Source: an uncultured Burkholderiales bacterium
GTDB lineage: Bacteria; Pseudomonadota; Gammaproteobacteria; Burkholderiales; Burkholderiaceae
Direction: 5' to 3'
NCBI GenBank assembly: GCA_937891045.1
Contig: CALBEV010000184.1
Coordinates: forward strand, 1-14,853
Length of the DNA stretch: 14,853 nucleotides
Below are positions 1-7,656 of the stretch, piece after piece (position 1 is the first letter of the stretch; each line of letters begins with the position of its first letter). The translations under genes and the position numbers were made by a program. Under the pieces are notes generated by a model. That model was not told where the DNA came from. It saw nothing but the letters and a program-made list of their open reading frames with translations, and did no database searches.

Positions 1-861
1 AAAGTCAGCGCAGACATGAAGAGCGTTTCCGACGTCACTGAAATCATCAACGACATGGGTTACAAGCCCAAGAAATCCAACCACCCCTTCGGTGGCCCCG
101 GTGCGCACAACGGTGGCGCTTTGGCCTTCGGTCCTGATGGCTTCTTGTATGTCACCATTGGCGACAACCACAACGGCCCCGGCCCACAAGACGGCACCAA
201 GCTGGTCGGCAAGGTTCTGCGTGTTGACCGCGACGGCAAAGCCGCTGCTGGCAACAACCCACCTGCTGGTTTTGACAAGCGTATCTTCACATACGGTCAC
301 CGCAATCCTCAAGGCATCACATTCCGTGGTAAGGATGTTTACATCTCGGAAAATGGTCCTTGGCACTCTGACGAAGTGACCAAATTGGTCAACGGCGGCA
401 ACGGTGGCTGGGACCCACGTGACAACGTCAATGGCCGTCCTGCTTGTCCAGATGGCTACTGCGGTTACTCGCCCAATCAAATGGGTGCCATGCCCCAAAA
501 AGAGCGCGCTGCATTCATGTCTATGACCGACCTGAAAGCCTACCCCAAAGCCATGAAGCCAGCGTTCAACAACGGCGGCTTGTCACAAGGCATGTGCGGT
601 AGCGCATGGTTGGTTGGCAAACAGTGGAAAGAATGGGAAGGCCGCTTGGCTGTTGGCTATGCAGGTATTGGTATCCACGGCACACCCGTTGGCAACCGTA
701 TCGACATCCTTGATGTAGCAAAAGACGGCATGTCTGCCAAGAAAATTGAAATGTCTTACCCAGACTACGCTGGTCGTGTGCGTCACTTGCACTCAACTGA
801 AGGCGTTTTGTACGTGGGCGACGAAGCTCGTGGTGCCATCTTCAAGGTAACACCTCAGTAA
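1..861 (+). CDS. PQQ-dependent sugar dehydrogenase (GSDH family), 3' part
   Basis: Family role: soluble aldose/glucose dehydrogenases oxidise sugars in the periplasm using PQQ and calcium and pass electrons to a carrier such as cytochrome c. Seen: the frame is open from base 1, so the start and any signal peptide lie outside; 286 codons remain. The motif HNGGALAFGPDG (His at codon 36) matches the segment carrying the catalytic histidine, and GHRNPQG (Arg101, Asn102, Gln104) matches the PQQ-contact motif of the family. NGPWHSDEV followed by NGGNGGW is the usual following block, and the last strand LYVGDEARGAIFKV closes the beta-propeller. A loop with two cysteines (ACPDGYC) sits between the blades and may be a disulphide. 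The gene ends at a strong terminator, so it is transcribed separately from the cytochrome gene after it. Family is clear; the actual sugar substrate is not known. Confidence 0.9.
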   Translation, partial: KVSADMKSVSDVTEIINDMGYKPKKSNHPFGGPGAHNGGALAFGPDGFLYVTIGDNHNGPGPQDGTKLVGKVLRVDRDGKAAAGNNPPAGFDKRIFTYGHRNPQGITFRGKDVYISENGPWHSDEVTKLVNGGNGGWDPRDNVNGRPACPDGYCGYSPNQMGAMPQKERAAFMSMTDLKAYPKAMKPAFNNGGLSQGMCGSAWLVGKQWKEWEGRLAVGYAGIGIHGTPVGNRIDILDVAKDGMSAKKIEMSYPDYAGRVRHLHSTEGVLYVGDEARGAIFKVTPQ

Positions 862-884
862 TGTCTCTGGCTTAACCGCCTCTG

Positions 885-915
885 AAACGCGCTGCATTCG
901 TGCAGCGCGTTTTTT
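885..915 (+). terminator. Rho-independent terminator after the sugar dehydrogenase
   Basis: A perfect 12-bp stem (885-896 with 901-912) closes a TTCG tetraloop and runs into a T-rich tail (910-915). It starts 23 bases after the dehydrogenase stop codon. The stem is GC-rich in its middle, so this is a strong intrinsic terminator. Confidence 0.92.
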
Positions 916-987
916 CATTTAACAACGCTTTCTCGTGTGTCCTTGTTGTTTGACTTGTCAGCACATGGTTCTTCTTAAATTGTGATC

Positions 988-1356
988 ATGAACAACTTAT
1001 CCACTTCTCCTGATTCTTCTTTTGTCTTGCGTTTTTTTGGTTTGATGTTGTTTGCTGCATTGTTTTTTTCTGCTAAAAACGTATATGCAGAGAGCGACCC
1101 GCTGAAAAAACTCATGCTCACCAACAACTGCCTCGCTTGCCACCAAATTGACAAGCGCAAGTACGGGCCACAGTTCGATGAGATCCCTGCAAAGTACGTC
1201 AATGACAACGCCGCTGTGGCCAAACTGGCTGCCAAAATCAAAGCTGGCGGTACCGGTGTCTGGGGTGAGGACTACATGCCTCCACAACCCCAGGTTTCAG
1301 ATGCTGATGCCAAGCGCATGGCAGAGCTGATCTTGACGCTCAAACCAGCCAAGTAA
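988..1356 (+). CDS. Small exported class I cytochrome c (c551/c552-like)
   Basis: Role: a periplasmic electron carrier with one covalently bound haem. Seen: 122 residues from the ATG at 988 (a GTG two codons earlier, at 982, is also possible). There is a hydrophobic export segment around residues 14-28 and a likely signal peptidase site near VYA/ESD. The haem-attachment motif CLACH is at residues 48-52 and the likely sixth ligand is Met97 in YMPPQP. The mature part of roughly 85-90 residues, and a terminal helix with MAELILTLK, fit the c551/c552 group. It follows the PQQ dehydrogenase but is separated by a terminator and followed by its own, so it is a single-gene transcript. Acting as electron acceptor for the dehydrogenase is inference from adjacency and family biochemistry. 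Confidence 0.92.
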   Translation: MNNLSTSPDSSFVLRFFGLMLFAALFFSAKNVYAESDPLKKLMLTNNCLACHQIDKRKYGPQFDEIPAKYVNDNAAVAKLAAKIKAGGTGVWGEDYMPPQPQVSDADAKRMAELILTLKPAK

Positions 1357-1374
1357 GACTCTTCTTTTCCACAC

Positions 1375-1403
1375 AACCAGCGCCTCAGCGCTGGTTTTTT
1401 TTT
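1375..1403 (+). terminator. Rho-independent terminator after the cytochrome c gene
   Basis: A perfect 9-bp stem (1375-1383 with 1388-1396), a CTCA loop and a run of T to 1403. It begins 18 bases after the cytochrome stop codon. Confidence 0.93.
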
Positions 1404-1464
1404 GTCATTTCCCAGCCTGGACAACTGATGCACACCTCATCTTGACCCTTGGATGCTCTGATTT

Positions 1465-1483
1465 AATGCGAATCATTCTTATT
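1465..1483 (+). promoter_or_regulatory. Fur box upstream of the TonB-dependent receptor
   Basis: The 19-base stretch AATGCGAATCATTCTTATT is an interrupted palindrome of the form AAT-NN-GAAT-N-ATTC-NN-ATT. Shifted by three bases (1462-1480) it matches 13 of 19 positions of the classical Fur consensus. It lies 41 bases before the receptor start codon, where repression by Fe-Fur would be expected. Site recognised by eye; binding is inference. Confidence 0.75.
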
Positions 1484-1524
1484 TGCTGTAGGATTAGCTT
1501 CTTCGGAAATCTGCTGGGAAACTT

Positions 1525-3588
1525 ATGAATGTGATTAAAAATTATGCATTTGCCGTGACATTGGCCATTGCAAACCATGGCACAGCAGTGCTGGCAGAGG
1601 AACCCAGTTTGCCGCGCATTGACGTGCTGGGTGGATCGGAACAAGACTTGGCCAAAGTACCTGGCGCCGCGCAAGTCATCACCGCCCAAGAACTGGCACT
1701 GATGCAACCCTTGTCCACCGAAGCGGCCCTCAAGCAAGTGCCTGGTGTGGTCATCAAGCCAGAAGAAGAGTCCGCGGTTGTGGCCAATATTGGCATGCGT
1801 GGACTGAGTGCGGGTGAATACAAAACCTTGATTTTGGAAGATGGCGTGCCAGTGGCCGCCGATTTATTTTTTGGCAACAGCAGGTACTACAACCCACGCA
1901 TTCAGCGCATGAACAGCATTGAAGTGCTCAAGGGTGCGGCATCGCTGCGGTATGGCCCCAACACCATCGGTGGTGTGATCAATTACAAAACCAAAGATCC
2001 AATCGATGGAGCATCGATCGCAACGCGCATCGGTTCTCATCAGTACCTTGAAACAACACTTGAAGCTGGTGGCCGATCCAGTTCGGGTGATGCAGTCGCT
2101 GGACTGGTCTACACACAAGCCAGCAGTGATGGTTTCCAAAACAAAGGGTTTGATATGCAAGACCTGATGCTCAAAGGTGGGATGACCATGGGCGACAAAC
2201 AATGGTTGGGCATCAAAATCACACATTACGAAAACGATGCCAATATTTCTTATCGCGGTTTGTTCAAGGATGCCTTTGATGCGCGTGCCAAATTCAATCC
2301 CGCACCCGATGATTGGTTTTTAACTGACAGAAATTCCTTGGACATCAACCACGAGTGGGAAATCAGTCAAGACACGCGCTTGAACACTGTTGTGTACTGG
2401 AGTGAATTGCAACGAGACTACTGGCGGTATGGACTGAAAACACCGGCCACAAGCCTTCAAGATGGTTTGAAAACTTGGAGTTACAGCGACAGCTTGGATG
2501 GAAACAACCGTTCATTTCAAAGAACAGGCATAGATTCACGGCTGACCACGAAACACACCAGCCTGGGTGTGTCCAACGAAGCTGAAATAGGTGTTCGGTG
2601 GATGCGAGAAAGCATGCGCGATCAAAAAATCGCTGCCACCAGAGCGCATCCACGCAGTGGCACGCTTGGCACCGATGTAATTCAAAGCGCAAACAGCTTG
2701 GCTTTGTTTGCCCAAAACCGATTTGATCTGAATGAACAAATCAGCATCACACCTGGCCTTCGAGCCGAAGTCTATGAACAAACAACAGACGACTTGAAAA
2801 GCATGACTGACGGTCAGTCTCAAAACACCGAATACATGCCAGGCATAGGCGCAACTTGGAAGGTTACGCCCGAAGCTCAACTTTATGGCGGCGTCTACAG
2901 GGCATTCTCACCGCCCTACAACAGCACATCGATTGTCAGCGGCAATGATTTGAATTTAGGCGCAGAACGCTCTCTCAATTTAGAAATTGGCGTCAGAGGG
3001 CAACAAGATGCGTTGTCTTATGAATTAACGGCATTTCGCATGGACTTTGACAACCAAGTGATTCGCGCCAACAGCAATGGCGGCGACCCTGGCAATGGCG
3101 GCAAAACCTTGCATCAAGGTGTTGAATTGGGCGTGGCCTGGGCGGTGAATAAGGCCATTCGCATCGAGGGCAGCACAACCTATGTGCCCGATGCCAAATT
3201 TATAGAAAACCGTTACTCATCCACTGGCGTCCTGCTTGCGAAAAAAGACAACCGGGTGAGTTACAGCCCAGAATGGGTCAGCCATGTGCAGTTCGTCTAC
3301 CAGCAGGGGCCATTGATGACGGCGCTGGGCATTCAACACGTGGGTGCCCAAATGACAGACACCTTGAACACGGTCAGGTTGACTGAAAGCACGAGCGGTT
3401 TTTTCACGGGTCAGATTGATGGCTACACCACAGCAGACCTCACCGCTAGCTATCAAGTCCATCCGCAGTGGAGCATGACAGCCGCAGTGAAGAACATCAC
3501 AGACACCCACTACATCGCAAGCTTGCGTCAAGGCATTTATGCCGGACCTTCCAGAAGCTATGAATTGGGATTTAAATTCAAATTTTGA
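1525..3588 (+). CDS. TonB-dependent outer-membrane receptor, FecA/siderophore type
   Basis: Role: an outer-membrane 22-strand barrel with an N-terminal plug that imports ferric chelates using TonB energy. Seen: 687 residues. An export signal covers residues 1 to about 24 (AVLAEEP). A possible TonB box is PRIDVLG (30-36). The plug runs from about residue 45 to 160, with LKQVPGVVIK, NIGMRGLSAGEYKTLILEDG and SIEVLKGAASLRYGPNTIGG. The barrel includes LYGGVYRAFSPP and the closing segment KNITDTHY, ending in SRSYELGFKFKF with the terminal Phe of outer-membrane proteins. No N-terminal STN signalling domain is present, so FecIR-style surface signalling is not expected. GGGA sits just before the ATG at 1525. 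The upstream Fur box suggests iron repression. FecA-like wording of the plug points to a ferric chelate, but the ligand cannot be told from sequence. Confidence 0.93.
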   Translation: MNVIKNYAFAVTLAIANHGTAVLAEEPSLPRIDVLGGSEQDLAKVPGAAQVITAQELALMQPLSTEAALKQVPGVVIKPEEESAVVANIGMRGLSAGEYKTLILEDGVPVAADLFFGNSRYYNPRIQRMNSIEVLKGAASLRYGPNTIGGVINYKTKDPIDGASIATRIGSHQYLETTLEAGGRSSSGDAVAGLVYTQASSDGFQNKGFDMQDLMLKGGMTMGDKQWLGIKITHYENDANISYRGLFKDAFDARAKFNPAPDDWFLTDRNSLDINHEWEISQDTRLNTVVYWSELQRDYWRYGLKTPATSLQDGLKTWSYSDSLDGNNRSFQRTGIDSRLTTKHTSLGVSNEAEIGVRWMRESMRDQKIAATRAHPRSGTLGTDVIQSANSLALFAQNRFDLNEQISITPGLRAEVYEQTTDDLKSMTDGQSQNTEYMPGIGATWKVTPEAQLYGGVYRAFSPPYNSTSIVSGNDLNLGAERSLNLEIGVRGQQDALSYELTAFRMDFDNQVIRANSNGGDPGNGGKTLHQGVELGVAWAVNKAIRIEGSTTYVPDAKFIENRYSSTGVLLAKKDNRVSYSPEWVSHVQFVYQQGPLMTALGIQHVGAQMTDTLNTVRLTESTSGFFTGQIDGYTTADLTASYQVHPQWSMTAAVKNITDTHYIASLRQGIYAGPSRSYELGFKFKF

Positions 3589-3640
3589 AACGCTGTCTGC
3601 TGAGTTCAACCGGACAGAGCATCAGCCCTGCGGCCAGGGG

Positions 3641-4147
3641 TCAAGGTGTGCCTAAATAGTCGCGCTTGCCAATCTCGACACCATTGTGACGAAGAATTGC
3701 AAAAGTCGTCGTGATGTGAAAGTACAAATTAGGCATGGCATGACCCAGCAAAAACTGCATGCCTGTGTAATGCGTTTCTTTGTCGCCGCGTTTGGTCACA
3801 ATGGCTTTGTCTTCTGTTCCATCAATTTGAGCCGCAGTGAAGCCCTGCACATAGGCGATGGTTTTGACGACACGTTCCTTCAGATCGGCCAAACTTTTTT
3901 CATCATCCTCGTAAGCAATCATTTCAACGCCAGCCAGGCGTGCCACCACACCTTTGGCAGTATCCGAGGCAATTTGAACTTGTTTGACCAGCGGCAACAT
4001 GTCTGGGTACAGACGAAATTGAGTCAAGGCATCCTCATTCCATTTTTTAGATTCAGCGTGTTTCTCGGCTTTATCCAAAATATGCAACAAGCTCTTGAGC
4101 ATGTTTTCAATACGCGGCACGCTGGCGTGGTACATGGAAATGGTCAT
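3641..4147 (-). CDS. DUF1993 family protein
   Basis: Family known only as a domain of unknown function, about 170 residues, cytoplasmic. Seen: 168 residues from the ATG at 4147 (MTISMYHASVPR), which is the usual family start; the frame stays open to 4330, but the extra N-terminus has no family match that I recognise and would run over the divergent promoter. Typical blocks are present: RLYPDMLPLVKQVQIASD, ARLAGVE, and the C-terminal AILRHNGVEIGKRDYLG. A purine-rich AAGAAAG precedes the start. The protein is mostly helical with no membrane segment. It is divergent from the peroxiredoxin-like gene with about 117 bases between the chosen starts, and converges on the TonB receptor gene. Confidence 0.88.
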   Translation of the reverse strand: MTISMYHASVPRIENMLKSLLHILDKAEKHAESKKWNEDALTQFRLYPDMLPLVKQVQIASDTAKGVVARLAGVEMIAYEDDEKSLADLKERVVKTIAYVQGFTAAQIDGTEDKAIVTKRGDKETHYTGMQFLLGHAMPNLYFHITTTFAILRHNGVEIGKRDYLGTP

Positions 4148-4264
4148 GGCATTCTTTCTTAAGAAGTGAATCTGTTGTTGCGAAATACTAATTTGAAGCT
4201 CATGATACTTGCAAGCATTGATATCCTTGGCTTCAGTTCTGCAAGCCTTGTAACATGCGCATCC

Positions 4265-4843
4265 ATGATGAACTACACATCCGTACCCGACAACTTGCCA
4301 GAGCCTGTTGATGATGGCGCCGCCAATCACTTGAAGGGCATGCAGCTGCCATCCATTTCAATGCCGAGCACCAGCGGTCAACTTGTCAAGCTCGACACCA
4401 TCCAAGGCTGGTTGGTGATTTATTGTTATCCGATGACGGGTGTTCCAGGTGTGCCCTTGCCTGCCAATTGGGACCAAATTCCTGGTGCCCGCGGTTGCAC
4501 CCCTCAAAGCAATGCTTACAAGGAGGTTCATCCTCAGTTACGTGCGATGGGTGTGGAAATTTTTGGCTTGAGCACACAAACCACCGCCTATCAACAAGAA
4601 TTGGCAGAACGACTTCAACTGCCCTTCGCAATTCTCAGCGACCATCAACTTGAATTCCAACAAGCCTTGAAATTGCCCACTTTTGAGTCAGCGCAAAACG
4701 CTTTGCTCAAGCGGTTGACCATGATTGCCAAAGATGGTGTTATTCAAGCCGTTCATTACCCTGTGTTTCCAAGCCATGCAGATGCAGCTTGGACACTTGC
4801 CTATTTGAAAGCTGTCATTCAAGGAAAACGACTGTCCGATTGA
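4265..4843 (+). CDS. Peroxiredoxin-like (AhpC/TSA, BCP-related) protein
   Basis: Role by family: thiol peroxidase of the thioredoxin fold that reduces peroxides in the cytoplasm. Seen: 192 residues from the ATG pair at 4265/4268. The start was chosen because the recognisable family sequence begins at MNYTSVPDNLPEPVDDGA; in-frame starts at 4166 (GTG) and 4202 (ATG) would add a weakly hydrophobic extension, and none of the starts has a convincing ribosome site. Landmarks are YCYPMTGVPG (54-62), PGARGCTPQS with the presumed peroxidatic Cys78, and EIFGLSTQ. BCP-type enzymes usually carry a resolving Cys five residues later; here that position is Asn83, so it would work as a one-Cys type or have lost activity. 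It is divergent from the DUF1993 gene. Confidence 0.85.
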   Translation: MMNYTSVPDNLPEPVDDGAANHLKGMQLPSISMPSTSGQLVKLDTIQGWLVIYCYPMTGVPGVPLPANWDQIPGARGCTPQSNAYKEVHPQLRAMGVEIFGLSTQTTAYQQELAERLQLPFAILSDHQLEFQQALKLPTFESAQNALLKRLTMIAKDGVIQAVHYPVFPSHADAAWTLAYLKAVIQGKRLSD

Positions 4844-4885
4844 CACGCACAAGGGTTCATCAAGAAACGACAGAAACTTGAATCA

Positions 4886-5218
4886 TTATTTTGTGGAGCT
4901 CATGTCACCCACAAATTGTCCACCTCGATCAATATCAATTTCTAAATAGCTGAGCTTGCCAGTGACTTTTCCTGTCTTGTGGATTTTTAGCAATCCCTTG
5001 CAGGTGATGTCATTTTCCAATTTGCCATGGACTTGTATGCCTTGTGCATGGACTTTTCCCCGAATATTGCCTTGCTCTCCAACCTCAAGTTCTTTGCAAT
5101 TGATTTCACCTGATACGTCACCGTTGATCTGTGCAAATCCGGGTACGTGGATAGACCCAACAAAAGTCACACCTTCAGGGATCAATAAATCATTGTTGTG
5201 GTTTGAGACATTGGACAT
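4886..5218 (-). CDS. Bactofilin (polymer-forming cytoskeletal protein)
   Basis: Role: bactofilins self-assemble into non-polar filaments that often scaffold cell-wall or polarity proteins. Seen: 110 residues with a right-handed beta-helix pattern of regularly spaced glycines and short hydrophobic strands: GSIHVPGFAQINGDVSGEI, then repeated GNIRGKVHAQGIQVHGKLE, GKVTGKLSYLEIDIDRGGQF. Residues 1-12 are a short flexible N-terminus, as is usual. There is no neighbouring M23 (LytM) peptidase, the common partner of bactofilin genes. It converges on the peroxiredoxin-like gene. No clear Shine-Dalgarno precedes the ATG at 5218; the leader is A/T-rich. Confidence 0.88.
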   Translation of the reverse strand: MSNVSNHNNDLLIPEGVTFVGSIHVPGFAQINGDVSGEINCKELEVGEQGNIRGKVHAQGIQVHGKLENDITCKGLLKIHKTGKVTGKLSYLEIDIDRGGQFVGDMSSTK

Positions 5219-5411
5219 AAAAAAATGGGTTAATTGAATAACTTAGATCTTATTGAAAATTGAAGTAGTGCTAATCGTTGAATTGCCATCGGTCATGGCA
5301 TCACTCTGAATTACAAACTGATGGTCAAAGATGGCTCATGGGGTCGCGTCGGTGAATATAAGATGGTCAAAATTCATATCAACAGTTGAAGCTGATCCCA
5401 AGGACCCCACC

Positions 5412-5897
5412 ATGAATTCTTCCTTCGTCACTTTTACATCAACAGCTTTGCTGATGATGTCCTTGGGCAGTGCTGCCGTGGGGCAGAGCTTGGATCAAAA
5501 ATTCACGGTCGTTGAACCAGATCAAGTGCAGTGGAAAGACTATGGCAAAGGCATCAAAATGGCCGTCATTTCTGGCGATCCATCCAAGCCAGGCCCCTAT
5601 GTCATTCGTGTGGTGTTTCCTCCAGGCATCATGAGTGCACCCCACTACCACCGTGAGGACAGGTATGTCACTGTGATGCAAGGTACATGGTTGGCAGGCA
5701 CAGACGACAGTTGGGACCCTCAGTCCACACAGCCCTTGCGAGCAGGCAGCTACATGCAGCACCCAGCGGGTGCGATTCACTATGACGGTGGTGGCACAGA
5801 AGGAGCCACGGTGCAAATCATGGGCATTGGACCAAGCAGCACGACTTTCTTGTTTCCGCAAGTTGGGGATTTTGGTGAGCCGCGCAAGCTGAAATGA
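5412..5897 (+). CDS. Exported cupin-domain protein
   Basis: A single-domain cupin of 161 residues. The start at 5412 is preferred over an in-frame ATG at 5331 because AAGGA lies eight bases before it and because it gives a clean signal peptide (hydrophobic residues 8-22, probable cut after AAVGQ). Metal-site candidates of cupin motif 1 are His78, His80 and Glu82 in PHYHREDRYVTVMQG; motif 2 is GSYMQHPAGAIHYDGG with His117 and His123. Similar cupins bind a divalent metal, but the reaction of this group is not established, and I make no substrate call. Its stop codon overlaps the start of the next gene (ATGA), suggesting translational coupling. Confidence 0.88.
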   Translation: MNSSFVTFTSTALLMMSLGSAAVGQSLDQKFTVVEPDQVQWKDYGKGIKMAVISGDPSKPGPYVIRVVFPPGIMSAPHYHREDRYVTVMQGTWLAGTDDSWDPQSTQPLRAGSYMQHPAGAIHYDGGGTEGATVQIMGIGPSSTTFLFPQVGDFGEPRKLK

Positions 5898-6220
5898 TGG
5901 ATGAGATGACCATTCGTTTTGCAAGAATCAACTTTGAACTGGCTGCAGATGAATGCACACCAGAGGACATCGATGCATGGATGGAAGTGCTTGATGATGC
6001 AGTGAATTGGGCTGACACCCAAGATTACAAGCTGTTCTTCAATCAAGCGCTTTCGGTGATTGGAGTCAGTATCCCAGTGAGTCCTGGAGAGATCGAATTG
6101 TTGGAAGCAGGTGCAGCACTGGGCACCGTCAAACTGGAAGTTGTGTTGAGTGAGCTCAAGTTTGAGAACCTGTGGCTCAGCGTGCAAAATCAAGACACTG
6201 ATGTGATTTCTGCCCGCTGA
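5894..6220 (+). CDS. Small acidic hypothetical protein overlapping the cupin gene
   Basis: I do not recognise the family. The frame gives 108 residues, starts in an ATGA overlap with the cupin stop (an alternative ATG is at 5897), and ends at 6220. The product is rich in Asp and Glu (DECTPEDIDAWMEVLDDAVNWAD), probably begins with helices, and its C-terminal half alternates like beta strands (TVKLEVVLSELKFENLWLSV). There is no signal peptide or membrane span, so it would be cytoplasmic while the cupin is exported. The overlap, length and even residue composition argue it is real; the reverse-strand frame through the same bases looks like a shadow. Confidence 0.6.
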   Translation: MMDEMTIRFARINFELAADECTPEDIDAWMEVLDDAVNWADTQDYKLFFNQALSVIGVSIPVSPGEIELLEAGAALGTVKLEVVLSELKFENLWLSVQNQDTDVISAR

Positions 6221-6455
6221 GTCTGCCCTGCGTACACATGAAACACTAAAAGGGACGATGCCCTCATATCCTCATCGACATTCTGCTTGTCGTGTTTAGA
6301 TAGTAGATTGGCAGGGTTTGCAATTGAATGCACCCCTTTAAGCCATAAAGTTGTTCTTGTATTGAAAAAGTGTTTCTTAATTTGTGTTGAAGGTTCAAAC
6401 AATGTACACGCATGTCTTTGCATCTTTCTCTCAATCTGCCATTTCTTGATCCATC

Positions 6456-7472
6456 ATGCGCTCAACAACATACGCTCTTGACTCGACATGGCGACCTTTG
6501 CTGAAAGACATGGGGTTGTCAATTGCGAACATTCTGAGACGAGCAGGCCTGCCAGATGACTTTCTGAACCGACCGGCCGTCAGACTTCATGCAGATGATT
6601 TTCATTTGTTTTGGAAGTCCATTGAGGAAGAATCAAATGACCCCCTGCTTCCATTGACGTTGATTCGGTCGATTCGAAGTGAATCATTTTCACCTCCCCT
6701 GTTTGCTGCACTGTGCAGTCCAAATTTGCATATTGCAGCCAAACGCATCTCACGCTACAAAGATCTGGTTGCACCCATACGGCTGGATGTCAGAGACACA
6801 GACCAAGAATTGATTGTTGAGTTTGCATGGCCGCCCTCAAATAATCCTGCCCCTGCCTCGTTGGTACTGGCCGAACTTTTATTTATTGTGACTTTCGCCC
6901 GCATGGGTACACGCGAACAAATTCTTCCCAACCATGTGACCACGGACCATTTGCCTGCAAACAAAAATGCATTCACAGACTTTTTAGGTGTGCCGGTTCA
7001 ACGAGGCAGTAGTCACTGCGTTGCTTTCAAAAAATCTGATGCGCTCAGGCCATTTCTCACGGCCAACGAAGATATGTGGTCAGCATTTGAACCTGAGCTT
7101 AGATTGAGACTGGCTCAAAATGGCGCTGCCATCAGTGTGAGGCAACGTGTACGCATGGCTTTGCTAGAGGCATTACCTGGCGGGGGCATCAAAATGGGAG
7201 CAGTTGCAAAACGCATTGGCATGAGCCAAAGATCACTTCAGCGACATTTGGAAATCGAAGGACAAAACTATAAAACTTTACTGCAAAGCATCAGACTAAA
7301 TTTGTCACAGCACTATTTGCAAAACACCAGTCTACCCACGGCTGAAATTGCTTTTCTCTTGGGCTTTGAAGAACCAAATTCGTTTTTTCGTGCCTTCCGA
7401 AGTTGGACTGGCACGACCCCAGAACAATTCAGGCAAACCTCATTGTTGGCCAATATCAATATGCAGTCCTGA
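6456..7472 (+). CDS. AraC-family transcriptional regulator
   Basis: Role: DNA-binding regulator that answers a small molecule. Seen: 338 residues. Residues about 15-200 match the arabinose-binding-like N-terminal domain found in OruR/VirS-type AraC regulators (DDFHLFWKSIEEESNDPLLPL, RYKDLVAPIRL). The C-terminal domain, about 228-326, holds two helix-turn-helix units: VAKRIGMSQRSLQRHLEIEG (250-269) and the signature AEIAFLLGFEEPNSFFRAFR with GTTPEQFR (296-326). It lies between the cupin pair and the hydrolase gene, both on the same strand, so it may control one of them; this is inference. No strong ribosome site before the ATG at 6456; a later ATG at 6510 is less likely because the family N-terminus would be shortened. 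Confidence 0.9.
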   Translation: MRSTTYALDSTWRPLLKDMGLSIANILRRAGLPDDFLNRPAVRLHADDFHLFWKSIEEESNDPLLPLTLIRSIRSESFSPPLFAALCSPNLHIAAKRISRYKDLVAPIRLDVRDTDQELIVEFAWPPSNNPAPASLVLAELLFIVTFARMGTREQILPNHVTTDHLPANKNAFTDFLGVPVQRGSSHCVAFKKSDALRPFLTANEDMWSAFEPELRLRLAQNGAAISVRQRVRMALLEALPGGGIKMGAVAKRIGMSQRSLQRHLEIEGQNYKTLLQSIRLNLSQHYLQNTSLPTAEIAFLLGFEEPNSFFRAFRSWTGTTPEQFRQTSLLANINMQS

Positions 7473-7656
7473 CTGTTTGTTTTTGCATCGCAGACTTGCT
7501 GCTAAACCCACATTTAAAAAAATGAATTCCATCAAGCATGACCATCAAGCTCAAGATTTTTTTATACACAACCAGACTCACGCCAAAGGTGCTGGAAATG
7601 CTGATTTCAATCAGTCAATCTAACTCAGTATGACTTTTTTAAAAGGCCAAAATCAA

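Noticed and set aside
3593..3639. Hairpins between the receptor and DUF1993 stops (CTGTC/GACAG; CCCTG-CGGC-CAGGG)
   Set aside because: Short stems with no T-run on either strand; the second overlaps little of a terminator's form, so I do not call a terminator.
3686..4162. 158-residue plus-strand open frame antisense to the DUF1993 gene
   Set aside because: It lies wholly against a clear family gene, has odd composition and no ribosome site; a shadow frame.
4148..4330. Longer N-terminus of the DUF1993 frame
   Set aside because: The family begins at MTISMYHASVP; the extension is Cys/His-rich and would cross the divergent promoter.
5780..6193. 137-residue minus-strand frame across the cupin end and the acidic protein
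   Set aside because: Rich in Cys, His and Ser with no domain sense; the plus-strand frames explain the bases better.
7522..7623. 33-residue plus frame between the AraC regulator and the hydrolase
   Set aside because: No ribosome site, very His/Asn-rich, no similarity recognised; more likely a leader or promoter region.
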